From Gadus chalcogrammus (lineage: Eukaryota; Chordata; Actinopteri; Gadiformes; Gadidae): a stretch of 64,000 nucleotides of DNA. Both the position numbers and the translations under genes were made by a program. Location: assembly GCF_026213295.1 (NCBI RefSeq), contig NC_079427.1, forward strand, positions 30,031,602-30,095,601, given 5' to 3'. This document shows, in pieces, positions 21,228-33,035 of the stretch. The number at the start of each line of letters is the position of its first letter. Position 1 is the stretch's first letter. The notes beneath the pieces were generated by a model. It was not told the DNA's origin. It saw nothing but the letters and a program-made list of their open reading frames with translations, and searched no databases.

Positions 21228-23563
21228 ATGACAAGATTATTACGAGGACTTTTGAGAAACAGTCGGCGCCCCGACACTACAGAAAACAAAAGAAAAGCTG
21301 TGAAATGGATGTGTAAATGGGGACTATTGAAAAGCAATATAACCTGCGCAAGATGCAATGGCAAGATGCATCTGAAGAAATCTAGATGCAGCGATGGATT
21401 TCGCAGGTAAGATGGGCTCTATTGAAATATCATAATCAGTAACGTTACTGACTAGTCAAGGCTTTAATTGGTGATAATTTTTTCCTTCTTTAGGGTCTGT
21501 AATCGTCATAAAAACCACCTGCTGTCAGTACGACATGGAACAATATTCTCAAAATCCCACATTCCTTTGGCAAAATGGCTCGAATTCATACACAGGTAGG
21601 CACGAAATTAATATGTGCGCTCTGACTCTGTTATCTCATTCTGTGTTAATGCATGTAAAAAAATAAAAGTCACCCTGGTTAAAAAGTTATCCCTAGGAAC
21701 TTTCATGTTTTGATGGAATGAAGACTTTTTTGTGAATAGTTTTAGGCAAATTACTTTAGAAATGTATTTAAAATCCTTCCGTTTTTTGTTTTGATATAGG
21801 CCTAGGCTTGCTGTCATTTTCATAGGCTAAATAATGAGCAGTGATATTTGCTAAGGTGGAAGAAGGGGAAAATGTACAGAATTTTTATTAAATCTTGTTG
21901 CTGATTTTCTGTCTGAATTTTCAAACTACCAAGTATATTCTAAATGCTTTGCTCTTCCTGAGAGGAATAGTATACTGTAACTAAAAACTTAAATATCTGC
22001 TTTAGCAATTAGGCTGCGGGCCAGAAGAGTCCGTAGTGCACCTTAATTTCCAACTAAACCAACTTTATTTTCAAATTTCAACCATGCTGAATTTGAATGT
22101 CAAGAAAGATTGAACATTTTGGGATGTGCTCCCTGTTTCAGCCCCATGTGTATATTACTTAATTACCTATGTATTAGTTCACAGTATGTCTTCAATATAA
22201 TTTACTTTTCTTAAGGTTTGCACAAGGTTTGCGGTTGAAACAACTGGACATGATCTGTGATGGTATAGCAGCAAGCTCAAGGACATTGTCCAGAATGACC
22301 CAAAAACTCAGAGAGGTTGGTGAATGATGCAATATTGATTCAAACAAGTCAGAGACCACAAGACTTACAGTACAGAATTAATACTATATTTTACTTATTC
22401 AGTGGCTGATAGCTGATACATAAAAAAAAAAGAATTACGTATGATACACATAGAACTCCATTCATAAGTACTACTTCAATTTAACATATTTGGAAAAGAT
22501 TTTTCAATTACGTTGTAGTATATTGATTTTTTACTTCTGTTTTCACAGGTTTGCGTGGCTGCCGTCAAACGCCTCAGGAAGAGAGGGATGAGGATTGGAG
22601 GTCGCCATCGATTTGTTGCGATTGATGAAAGCAAATTTGCTCACAAACGGTAGGTACAGTAGATAGTGTGTTTGTTCACAACCCACCCCATCCTACTATC
22701 CTTTTCCATTTTGGTGCAAAAGATTACCATCCTAAATGAAATCACATGGGACGATACTTTCGATACAATGGACCCTAGTTTGGTAGATCAAGGCGCGCCG
22801 AGATGGGAGTGGCGGCGCAGGAGGGGGAAGTGTCACATATTAAGTAGGTTTCCACAGCTTCAGTTCAGGCCCGTTCTAATGGAATAAATAATCACAACAA
22901 CCACTATTCAATGCAACGATCTTAATCAGCACATACATTATATCTATATTGATTGTCCCGTCACATCTGATGTCAGATCAAATTGCAATGTTTTGCATTA
23001 GTATTTCTTAAAGGAGCTTGAGGGTTACATAACCACATAGTCAAAACAACAAAGAACATTATGTCACATTGTATTTTGTTTTGTTTTTTTGTTTGTAGTA
23101 TCATCGTGGCCGTTGCGGCAACACTTGGAGGCGTTCTCACACCTGGGTCTTTGGGATGTTGGAAGTGGAGGAGGAATCTAGGACACCCATCCTGAAACTA
23201 GTGAGGAACCGCCGCGGGACAACCCTCTTGCGCCAAATCCGAAGGCATGTCAGGAGGAATGCCAACATTGTCTCTGATGAGTGGCGCGCTTACAAGGACC
23301 GCCTTGCCCAGTATGGGTACGAACAATTTAGTGTTTGCCATAAGCAGAATTTTGTGAACCCACAAACTGGAGCCCATACCCAGCACATAGAGCGGGCATG
23401 GCAGACATACAAACAACAAATATGGCGCCTGAGAGGTAATAGAACAAAATAATCACTCAAAATACACCTACAGATGATTGAGTGGTATTACTGGCTGGCG
23501 ATTCGACATCACGGTGGCGTTTTGGGTCAACTGGTGCATGACATAAAGAAGGCACAAAAGTAA
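21228..23563 (+). pseudogene. Merlin-like transposase with IS1595/ISXO2 DDE domain (element B), five exons
   Basis: Exons 21228-21406, 21494-21595, 22216-22315, 22549-22653 and 23099-23563 join through GT-AG introns in consistent phases to 951 bp, or 316 codons plus stop. The order is: N-terminal zinc-ribbon-like region (ITCARCNGKM then RCSDGFRRVCN), a helical region (RFAQGLRLKQLDM), then the DDE domain with first D in FVAIDESKFAHKR, YHRGRCGNTWRR, second D in VSDEWRAY, GAHTQHIERAWQTYK with the final acidic residue, and tail WLAIRHHGGVLGQL. This is the ISXO2-like transposase fold of bacterial IS1595/IS1016, and Merlin is its eukaryotic superfamily. Two in-frame stops (TAG 22651-22653 at the end of exon 4, where element A has lysine; TAA 23450-23452) make this copy inactive. 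Confidence 0.85.
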
Positions 23564-23689
23564 TCACTTTTGACAGTCAGTCATGACAGACATGTTTCTT
23601 CCATTTTATTTTTATTTTTCATAAATAGTTACTGTCTGTTCTTTATTGAATGTCATTATGCATGAGCATGCATGTTATGAATATTATGG

Positions 23690-24613
23690 TATTGTTTAGT
23701 TCCTGAGTGGGTGGGTGTTGGGCAGAAGAGGTCCTGTTTCTAAGCACATTATAACGTGTATGATGTTGTGACAACCAGTTCATATGTTTGAGAAAATAAA
23801 ATTGTCAATGTTAATGATAATGATAATAAAAACATTGTCCTAATGATGTCATAACAGTCAGTTTATCCTTCATATGTTAATGACAGATCAAAATGCTACC
23901 ACTTTAATTTAGGTCAATGAATTTTGTCTTTACATTGTCATAATGATGTCATGACAGTCAGTTTATCCTTCATGATACGTTAATGACAGATCAAAATGCT
24001 ACCACTTTACTTTAGGTCAAAGAATTTTGTCATTACATTGTCATAATGATGTCATGACAGTCAGTTTTTGGTATTCTGTCAAACATCAATGACCAAGTGC
24101 TAGAATTGGTCTTTAACCTTGCACAGCTAATTATAATAATCATTGTCAACTTGCCATAAACACAAAAATAGATGCATATTTCGTTAATGTCAGGTTGTCG
24201 TGACAGAGACATTTTCTAGTAATGTCACTTTGAATAATGTCACGTTGTCATAATAAGGACATCTCAAACAAATTTAATGTCAAGTTGTCATGACAAAGAC
24301 ATTTTCTAGTAATGTCACTTTGAATAATGTCACGTTGTCATAATAAGGACATCGCAAACAAATTTAATGTCAAGTTGTCATGACAAAGACAAATTCTGGT
24401 TATGTCACCTTGATTAATGTCAAGTTGTCATAATGAAGACAACCAAAATAATGTCAACTTGTCATTACCAAATCGAATGACTCTTAATGACAACAGTCAT
24501 AAACGTTTAATGACATTGACATAATGTTTATGACATTTTTATGACTGTGTCATGTCACTCTTATGACAATGTCATGTCACTCTTATGACGGTACCTTCAA
24601 GTAAAGTGTTACC
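23690..24613 (-). repeat. Element B right inverted arm
   Basis: Reverse complement of 16739-17770, with the same 90-bp and 103-bp subrepeat families but fewer 103-bp units. It ends GGTACCTTCAAGTAAAGTG followed by TTACC and the AAATATTT target duplication. Confidence 0.85.
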
Positions 24614-24621
24614 AAATATTT

Positions 24622-25152
24622 TACAAAAACAGTCTGAAAAATACATTATAATGTTCTTTATCAATATTCAACTAACCATCTGTTGAGTGTCAACTTCTAG
24701 TAAGATGACCATCAACTGCTGTTATTAACCAATACTCAACTTACCTTTAGTATTGATCAACTGCCCCCCTACTCACAATGTACATATATCATCTAATGAA
24801 TCATCTAATGGATCTAATCAACTAAGCATTAGTAGACAGGTCTTCGGACTATCAAATTAAAGTGAAAACAGTTTAGTGTCTACAAACTATAAACAGAGCA
24901 AAACAGAGAAAATAGTTGACTATCTGTTGATGGTCAACAAACTATCAGTCGATATTCAACTAAGCATTAGTAGACAGGTCTTAGGACTATCAAATTAAAG
25001 TGAAAACAGTTGAGAACAGTAGAGAGTCTACAGACTAGTAACAGTACAAAATAGAAAAAAAAATTTGCAAAACAAATCAGTAACACTGGATGACCACGAA
25101 GTGAAATAAACAAAACATAAGCAGCAGATCAGAGAAGGAAAGCAACATTATT
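24622..25152 (+). repeat. Element A left inverted repeat, middle part
   Basis: Resumes the left arm of element A beyond element B and pairs with about 40690-41330 inverted. It includes a direct duplication of CTAAGCATTAGTAGACAGGTC (24820 and 24960), which the right arm also has. Confidence 0.8.
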
Positions 25153-25160
25153 ACTTGAAA

Positions 25161-26028
25161 CAGTGATGGACTGGACGGTCTGGCATTCGGGCAAATGCCA
25201 GAAGGGCCGCGGCCTCTCGTGGGCCATTTGGGCCGGCCAATCACGGGGCGTCATGCTTGTCGCGGCCGCGCGAACCCGACAAGCATGACCCGACAAGCAT
25301 GATTTTACATTTTGGTTTATACCAGATATGAGTCTATATACTACAGTCATGGTTGCCCTTAATATTTACATCGGTCTAAATTATTTAGTACCCTTATTCA
25401 ATCAGATGTTTAAAAAGTGCAATGTTTGAAATTGAAATACAACAAATCTGCCTGTATTTTAAATTGTATTATTGCTTTACAAAAGTTATATGAAGCAATG
25501 ACTTCTGGGAATTTCAAAACCGAATCAGACTGCGTCTGCGTATAGGGTGTTGTTGGAAGTTGAAAGTTGGAAGATACCAGTCTGCTGAGGTTACTATGAG
25601 TATGAACTATGAATCGAGGAATTAGGCGACAGAAGGGAGGAGCGGAGAAAAAGAGAGAGAAATCCAGGAAATTATTGTTGGCTGACAGTGAAAAATTTGC
25701 GGAACTGACCGATTTGTTTTTTAAGCTGCCAAGTGCAGCTTCAGCTAGTAGCACCAGCGCTAGCACTAATGTTCAAGACACTGAACAAACAGACCAGTGG
25801 CAGGGAGTATGACAGGAGGACAGGGAGGAACAGTGAGGACAGTCAGTCTTCAGTCTATGCATATTAAAGTTAGAGTTCATCACCAATGGGGCTAAAAAAG
25901 TGCGTGTTATTTCCGTGGATGTGAAGTTATATCTGTGTGCTGCGGGCACGCGTGTGCGTGCGCGTCCCTGTGTGGGCCGCTGGTGGGTGAAAATGCCAGG
26001 GCTGTTTTTTAATCCCAGTCCGTCACTG
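25161..26028 (+). mobile_element. Non-autonomous hAT element (868 bp)
   Basis: It begins CAGTGATGGACTGG and ends CCAGTCCGTCACTG, which are matched inverted ends with the hAT-type CAGTG start. An exact 8-bp target duplication ACTTGAAA lies at 25153-25160 and 26029-26036. The mirror arm of element A near 40700 reads through the site. It retains only the N-terminal coding part of a transposase. Confidence 0.85.
25609..25812 (+). pseudogene. N-terminal fragment of an hAT transposase
   Basis: The 67-residue frame MNRGIRRQKGGAEKKREKSR followed by KFAELTDLFFKLPSAASAS resembles the N-terminus of TTF/zf-MYM-type hAT transposases: a basic start, then a L/I-S/T-x-FF motif, then a Ser-rich stretch. The zinc finger, catalytic core and dimerisation domain are absent, because the element's right end follows within about 220 bp. 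Confidence 0.55.
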
Positions 26029-26438
26029 ACTTGAAAATAAATAACTAAACGTAATCAGAACTTGTGGTACAAAGGTGAAGAGGTCAAAGGGCAATTTACA
26101 TTTATAGTAAATTGCCCCTGGTTGAAGAACTTCAACCAGGGTTACTTTTAACTTTTTAAAACAAGTAAAAAAATGAAAGGATAAATCCGGTGTAAAATGG
26201 ATCTGGGATATGTTTAATATGATAACGAAATGGGATGTTCATTTGGGAGCAAAAAAGTGAATGTTGACTTAAGTTGGCTGTTTTTAGCCGATTCTACCAA
26301 AACGCTATAGACTTGGAACGATGGGGGCAAGTCTCATGGTAAAAACTAAATTGCTATTTTAAACCACTTAAAAGGCTAGAAGTAGCCCAACACTTCTTTG
26401 GTAGTATAATCCTCATCCTCATCCTCATCGTCATCCGC

Positions 26439-27464
26439 TTATCCGGGGTCGGGTCGCGGGGGGAGCAGCTCAAGCAGGGGGCCCCAGACTTCCCTTTCCC
26501 GGGCCACATTGACCAGCTCTGACGGGGGGATCCCGAGGCGTTCCCAGGCCAGTGTTGAGATATAATCTCTCCACCTAGTCCTGGGTCTTCCCCGAGGTCT
26601 CCTCCCCACTGGACGTGCCTGAAACACCTCCCAAGGAAGGCGCCCAGTGGGCATCCTTACCAGATGCCCGAACCACCTCAGCTGACTCCTTTCTAAGTAA
26701 AGGAGCAGCGGCTCTAATCCGAGTTCCTCACGGATGGCTGAGCTTCTCACCCTATCCCTAAGGGAGACGCCAGCCACCCTTCTGAGAAAACTCATCTCGG
26801 CCGCTTGTACCCGCAATCTCGTCCTTTCGGTCATCACCCAGCCCTCATGACCATAGGTGAGGATAGGAACGAAGATCGACCGGTAGATCGAGAGCTTTGC
26901 CTTGCGGCTCAGCTCTCTTTTCGTTACAACGGTGCGGTAAAGCGAACGCAATACCGCCCCCGCTGCTCCGATTCTCCGGCCAATCTCACGCTCCATAGTA
27001 CCCTCACTCGCGAACAAGACCCCGAGGTACTTGAACTCCTTCACTTGGGCTAAGGACTCATTTCCTACCCGGAGTAAGCAATCCACCGGTTTCCTGCTAA
27101 GAGTCATGGCCTCAGATTTAGCGGTGCTGATCCTCATCCCAGCCGCTTCACACTCGGCCGCCAGCCGATCCAGTGAGTGCTGAAGGTCACAGGCCGATGA
27201 TCCAATGAGGACCACATCATCTGCAAAAAGCAGTGACGAGATCCTCAGACCACCGAACTGCAACCCCTCCCCACCATGACTACGCCTCGATATCCTGTCC
27301 ATGTATATCACAAACAGGATTGGTGACAAGGCGCAGCCCTGGCGGAGACCAGCACCCACTGAGAACGAAACTGACTGGCTGCCGAGAACACGAACACAGC
27401 TCTCGCTTTGGGAGTACAAAGATTGGATGGCCCTGAGGATAGACCCCCTTGCAGCACCTCCCAC
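26439..27464 (-). pseudogene. LINE ORF: RT palm and C-terminus (Rex3-like copy 2)
   Basis: A 341-codon continuation of the LINE protein. It carries [20 protein letters not shown] and the catalytic SSLLFADDVVLIGSS with FADD intact, then the thumb region (FKYLGVLFASEGTMEREIG, AKLSIYRSIFVPILTYGHE) and the C-terminal RSQLRWFGHLVRMP and RPRGRPRTRWRDYI blocks. It ends LLELLPPRPDPG with a stop just before the short-repeat tail. Confidence 0.85.
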
Positions 27465-29608
27465 AGTTTCTCCCGGGGGACCCGGTCATACGCCTTCTCC
27501 AGATCCACAAAACACATGTAGACCGGATGGGCATACTCCCAGGCCCCCTCCAGGATCCTTGCGAGAGTGAAGAGCTGGTCCGTAGTTCCACGTCCGGGGC
27601 GAAAACCGCATTGTTCCTCTTCAATCTGAGGTTCGACGATCGGCCGAACCCTCCTTTCCAGCACCTTGGAGTAGACTTTACCAGGGAGGCTGAGAAGTGT
27701 GATACCCCGGTAATTGGCACACACTCTCTGGTCCCCCTTTTTGAACAGGGGAACCACCACCCCGGTTTGCCACTCCTTTGGCACTGTACCCGACTCCCAC
27801 GCGATGTTGAATAGGCGTGTCAACCATGACAGCCCCTCAACACCCAGAGCCTTTAGCATTTCTGGCTGGATCTCATCAATCCCTGGGGCTTTGCCACTGC
27901 GGAGATGTTTGACTACCTCAGTGACCTCCACCAGGGAAATTGACGACGAAACACCATCAACCTCGAGCTCTGCCTCCAACATAGAGGGCGTGTTATTCGG
28001 ATTCAGGAGTTCCTCAAAGTGTTCCTTCCAACGTCCGACGACCTCCTCAGTTGAGGTCAACAGAGTCCCATCCTTACTGTACACAGCTTGGATGGTTCCC
28101 CGTTTCCCCCTCCTGAGGTGCCGGATAGTCTTCCAGAAACACTTTGGTGCCGACCGAAAGTCCTTCTCCATGGCCTCTCCGAACTTCTCCCACACCCGCT
28201 GCTTAGCCTCCGACACGGCAGCCGCTGCAGCCCTTCGAGCCTGTCGGTACCCTGCAACCGAGTCAGGAGTCCTCCAGGATATCATATCCCGGAAGGCCTC
28301 CTTCTTCAGTCGGACGGCTTCCCTGACCACCGGTGTCCACCACGGTGTCCGAGGGTTACCGCCCCTTGAGGAGCCTAAGACCCTGAGGCCACAGCTAGCC
28401 ACCGCAGCTTCAGCAATGGAGGCTTTGAACACCGCCCACTCCGGCTCAATGCTCCCAACCTCCACAGGAATGCCAGAAAAGCTCCGCCGGAGGTGTGAGT
28501 TGAAGATACCTAGGACGGGGGCCTCCTCCAGACGTTCCCAGTTCACCCGCACTACTCGTTTGGGCTTACCAGGTCTATCCGGAAATTTCCCCCATTCCCT
28601 GATCCAACTCACAACCAGATGGTGGTCGGTTGACAGTTCCGCCCCTCTCTTTACCCGAGTGTCCAAAACATGCGGCCTCAGATCAGATGACACGATCACG
28701 AAATCGATCATCGATCTTCGGCCTAGGGTACTCTGGTACCAGGTACACTTATGAGCACCCTTATGTTCGAACATGGTGTTTGTTATGGATAATCCATGAC
28801 TAGCACAGAAGTCCAATAACAAACGACCGCTCGGGTTTAGATCAGGGAGGCCGTTCCTCCCCACCACGCCTCTCCAGGTGTCTCCATCGTTGCCCACGTG
28901 GGCGTTGAAGTCTCCCAGCAGAACTACGGAGTCCCCTACTGGAGCCCCATACAGGACTCCATTCAGGGTCTCCAAGAAGGCCAAGTACTCTGAGCTGCTG
29001 TTTGGTGCATACGCACAAACAACAGTCAGAGTTTTCCCCCCTACAACCCTTAGGCGCAGGGAGGCGACCCTCTCGTCTACCGGGGTAAACTCCAACACCG
29101 CGGCGCTCAGCCGGGGATTTATGAGTATCCCCACACCCGCCCGGCGCCTCACGCCCTCGGCAACTCCGGAGAAGAATAGAGTCCAACCCTTATCCAGGAG
29201 TACGGTACCAGAGCTGAGACTGTGCGTGGAAGTAAGCCCCACCAGATCTAACTGATAGCGCTCCACCTCCCTCACAAGCTCCGGTTCCTTTCCCCACAGC
29301 GAGGTGACGTTCCACGTCCCCAGAGCCAGCTTCTGCCGCCCGGGTCTGGTCCGTCGAGACCCCTGACCTTCGCTGCCACCCATGTGGCTGCGCACCCGAC
29401 CCCAACGGGTCTTCCCACAGGTGGTGGGCCCATGGGATGAAGAGAGGGGGGGTGCCACGTAGTTTGTTCGGGCTGTGCCCGACCGGGCTCCGTGGCAAAC
29501 CCGGCCACCAGGCGCTCGCCATCGAGCCCTCCGTCTGGGCCTAGCTCCAGACGGGGGCCCCGGGCTTCCTCCGGGCCGGGTCACATCTCCTCTTTTTTTG
29601 TTCTTCAT
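27308..29608 (-). pseudogene. LINE ORF: endonuclease plus N-terminal RT (Rex3-like copy 2)
   Basis: This 766-codon frame starts with a GC-rich leader and then [61 protein letters not shown] and [10 protein letters not shown]. These are the conserved blocks of an apurinic-type endonuclease that nicks the target DNA. RT then follows with [44 protein letters not shown] and [15 protein letters not shown]. After that the frame is lost at the deletion near 27450 and ends in nonsense. The expected continuation is in the frame of 26439-27464. Confidence 0.85.
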
Positions 29609-30083
29609 TGGAGTTTTTTGAACCGTTCTTAGTCTGGCCCCTCACCTGAGACCACTCTGCCATGAGAGACCCTACCAGGAGCACAAGGCTCCAGACAACA
29701 CAGCTCTCAGGTTCACAGGGACACGCAAACCTCTCCACCACGATAAGGTGACGGTTCCAGTTCGTAGTATAATAAGGGTCTTAAAATATAAAACGAGGCA
29801 TTGATAACTTTGTAAGTGTACAGATTGTTTATTAAAAATTATATTTTCTGCACACATCACCCATCGACACCATCTTGTATTTAAGACTCGATAAGTAGAT
29901 TTGCGAACACAGAGCTTGCGTGTTGTTCAAGGATGTCACAATCTCTGTGTTCGTCAATGTACTTATCGAGTCTTAAATACAACATGGTGTCTACACGTGC
30001 TTTTTTGCTCCCAAACGAACATCCTATCTCATTATCATAATAAAAATATCCCAGATCCATTTTTCATAGGATTTATCCTTTAA

Positions 30084-31389
30084 TTAAAAAAAACTCTCTC
30101 CTTTCACCCCTGTCCCTATAACCCTTTTTTTGGAGAATGGTATTGTTTTTTTTTTCCTCTTCAGGTCTTCAATTTTAAGTGCAAGTTCTCCAACAATTTT
30201 GGACTGGCAGAGCTTTGCAAAATGAAGGAGCGTCTGTTCGCCTTTGATTTCATCCAGGACACTCCTCTCTGCTATGTAGAGCTCTGCTATTGCTGTGGTG
30301 TCCTTAACTGCGTTTCTAGAAACGCGTGCCTTCAGGAATGCCCTCGACATCTTGCGTCCTCGTTTAATTAGTTTAAGGTCCCGGCGGTACCTTTTTACAA
30401 CATCCGATATTGTTGTCACTGAAAATGGAAATTAACAACAATAAAACACTAATATAAACACAGTTTACTGCTCCCCAAAGATTGTTCTGGTGTGTCTTAG
30501 TTGCAGGGTAAGGGTTAGTAAGAACTTTTAGAAAAATGAAATTTTCATAGGGGTGCTAATAATTCTGCCCTAAACTGTATACACTATATGTAATGTCCAA
30601 ACCTAAAGAAATACAGCCCAACTCTATCGTTTACTTTACCTCGAAGTCCTTTGTTCTTTGACTTCTTTGAAGCCTTTTTGCTCTTCTTTTTGTTTTTCTT
30701 TTTGTGCTTCCTCTTTTTCTTGCGGCCATCAGAGGAGGAAGAGCTCGTATCACTGCTACTGGAATCTGTGGAGTCGGTGCTGGAGTTGGTACTCCAGTCA
30801 GTGTCTGACTCTGGGTCAGTGGCAGCGTTGTCCATTATGTCACCTGAGAAATGACGAAAAGCAGAAAAATAAAACATTAAACAATCTTAAAGTGCAACTT
30901 TACCCCGTTTCAGCATAACTTCTCCCACTGCACAATTTCGAAAAATGCATTCTGACCAAGGTTCTGACGGCTGATAGTCGGGAAGGGGGTGGCTGTAAAG
31001 GAGGCGGGGTTAAGCTAGCTTTCACTCAGGAAGATCTGAATGACATGATTTCCTTGAAAAACGGAGTGACACAAAGTCTAAAGGTGCTGTCGCTACACGA
31101 TGTGAGCTCATATGCTCAGATGTCTATCAGACGTTGTGACATAGAGTGACCCTCATACGATGGGTGAACTCCAATATTGTTGTGGTATATTGTTGTAAAA
31201 TTCTAGTGAAGCCAGCCTGGAGTAAAACTTGACTCCAGCTTTACTAACCTTGATTTGCTGAAGGCCTTTGCTCAAGCTGCTGCTTGAGCAAAGCATTCTC
31301 CTCCTCCAGCTCATTGATTCGGGACTGCAGCTCTTCCGACCATTTTTTCCATTGCACTTTATGTGCCTGAATATTTTCGATATTACTAA
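30084..31389 (-). CDS. CCDC106-like protein of element A (3' three exons)
   Basis: Exons run 31389-31249, 30843-30640 and 30418-30084, with GT-AG boundaries that all fall in phase 1. Exon one encodes a coiled coil (WSEELQSRINELEEENALLK). Exon two is an acidic Ser/Thr-rich tract (TDPESDTDWSTNSSTDSTD) followed by a lysine-rich tract (KKKRKHKKKNKKKSKK) that looks like a nuclear-localisation signal. Exon three encodes TTISDVVKRYRRDLKLIKRG, KMSRAFLKARVSRNAVKD and TTAIAELYI. This order of coiled coil, acidic Ser tract, basic tract and RYK..L domain matches CCDC106. The joined frame is open (226 codons after two partial bases). At least one 5' exon is not identified. The C-terminus (TIPFSKKRVIG...) diverges from the LLPITYK ending seen in element B. 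Confidence 0.65.
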
Positions 31390-31499
31390 CTGCAAAATAG
31401 GGTAAAAAAAATAATGTTAGTAGAATATATGAGTCAAACCTTGTAGGAAAATTTAACATGTTAACTTTTGTACAATGGTATGAACTATACATGTGTTAC

Positions 31500-32930
31500 C
31501 CAGTTTTGGCATACTACTATCCTTTGTCATAGGTGAATTATCAGGACACACAAGGAACAATTATGGTTACTGACAAAAGTGTATGGAACAAAATGAATGC
31601 ACCAGATGTCTATTTTAATGTAATTGGTGTCCAAAATTACACAAGAAATTGTTGGTTATAAACAATACATTTAGCATTGTTAAACAGCAAATGAAGTGCA
31701 TGTTATAAATAAAGACATTTAGAGACAGGACAAAAGGGCATTATCACTGTGGAATCACTTTCACACATTTTTAAAGGCTTTCGCACATTAAAGGCACTAG
31801 CCTATAGTACAAGCTTTTATATATTCATATTTTGATTATTTATATGTGTATGTTTTAAATTGAGATATACAGGTTTTAAAACTATAAATTCTCACGTTTT
31901 CCTTGAAAACCAAGCAAGTACAATCATAATTCCTTTTTATATATAGCATCGTAAATCGCAATATTGGCCACCATAATCGCCGCACTAATTGGGTGCACCA
32001 CTGGCGCAACAGGCACCTCTGGAGGGAGGACTCTTACCAGTCAGACGTTACACATTAGTGGTATTATATCAGTGTCATTAGGAGGGTTTATACAGAGATT
32101 CTTGAGTTGAATTTACTACCTTTTTTAATACCTTCACAATATTTTTTAATACCAGCACGACCTCAAGCTGCAACTGTAGCAGCGTAAAGTGTGAAGTAAA
32201 ATGACGAACAGTAACAGTAAGGCTACAACACTTTGCCCTTCACAAGCCATGTGACTGTGGGTCAATGTTAGTCACAATGGTGGTACAGTACTTGAAGGGA
32301 CAAATATTTTCTGAGGTGGTACTCTGTGGTGAAAAGTTTGAAAACCACTGGCTACCTCACTTTCTCTGTCACTCATACACTTGAATGAATAAACATGTGT
32401 GAACATTGAAACTACACCCAGGGGTAGGCAACCTTTATATGTTTGTCCAGAGCCACAAAACGTCTTATAATTGGAGAAGCCTGTACAATTTCTTAAAAGT
32501 ATGCTGTTGTGTATTCTGTTGGAGAATTGGAGAACCTAAAAATTCATTCAGGCTCACACACCCACACACACCATCCCGTGAGGATGGACACTGGGGTTTC
32601 AACGGCCTTCAGTGTGCATATTGTATACAGTTCTCTGCAAACCTATGTCGGCATCATGCCTTCAGTGTGTCTTGAACAAGGTTGCACATATTATATTCAT
32701 ATTTTATCGTATTTGTCTAAACGCATACTAGACTGTAGATAGATTTGAGTGAAGTTACCAACACAATAGATTGCTGAGTTTTAGTAGCCCATATATTGAT
32801 TTAACATAAATAACATTTATGTTATAATATATAGTGTGTATTTATTGCACCTATCTGTTCTGTTTAATGTTAATTTCATATGAAAACACATGGTTATAAT
32901 TACATAAATAAATAAATAAATCTCTGTACA
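31500..32930. other. Element A interior, no gene recognised
   Basis: AT-rich DNA upstream of the CCDC106-like exons on the minus strand. It should contain that gene's first exon and promoter, but I could not pick out a convincing exon. A short CACACACCCACACACACC tract lies near 32557. Confidence 0.5.
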
Positions 32931-32971
32931 GGGTGGGGATTTCAACGTGCAGCCTTTCTTGATGTATATTT

Positions 32972-33035
32972 GACTGGCAGAGCTTTGCAAAATGAAGGAG
33001 CGTCTGTTCGCCTTTGATTTCATCCAGGACACTCC
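32972..33035 (-). repeat. 64-bp duplicate of a CCDC106-like exon segment
   Basis: Identical over 64 bp to 30202-30265, part of the third CCDC106-like exon of element A (reading SVLDEIKGEQTLLHFAKLCQ). Here it lies 2.7 kb away within a 154-codon minus-strand frame of otherwise unknown content. It is followed by CCGTTCC/GGATCCGTC-type repeats up to about 33140. Confidence 0.8.

Larger units (their letters stand above)
16739..24613 (+). mobile_element. Inner Merlin-like DNA transposon (element B)
   Basis: It begins GGTAACACTTTACTTGAAGG and ends with its reverse complement. An exact 8-bp target duplication AAATATTT occupies 16731-16738 and 24614-24621. The matching right arm of element A at 41310-41340 reads uninterrupted through this site with one AAATATTT, which shows the pre-insertion state. 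Merlin elements duplicate 8-9 bp, in agreement. Inverted arms are about 1 kb. The interior holds a five-exon IS1595-type transposase (plus) and a CCDC106-like gene (minus). Confidence 0.85.
26411..29763 (-). mobile_element. RTE-clade LINE, Rex3-like (copy 2), near full length
   Basis: A 3.35-kb minus-strand LINE with an exact 10-bp target duplication GTAGTATAAT (26401-26410 and 29764-29773). The 3' tail is a GATGAG-type short repeat. Endonuclease and RT are almost completely open. One frameshift near 27450, an 11-bp-scale deletion relative to copy 1 (CCTTGCAGC versus CCTTACCCC...GCAGC), separates the RT fingers from the palm and C-terminal part. The perfect target duplication suggests a younger insertion than copy 1. 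Confidence 0.9.
26179..30078. mobile_element. Foldback element split by a LINE
   Basis: Left arm 26179-26270 (GGATAAATCC...ATGGATCTGGGATAT...GGGAGCAAAAAAG) is the reverse complement of 30000-30078. The Rex3-like LINE at 26411-29763 sits inside. The right part contains a second hairpin: 29868-29926 (ACCATCTTGTATTTAAGAC...) pairs with 29938-29992. Without the LINE it would be about 540 bp. No clear target duplication was found. Confidence 0.6.
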
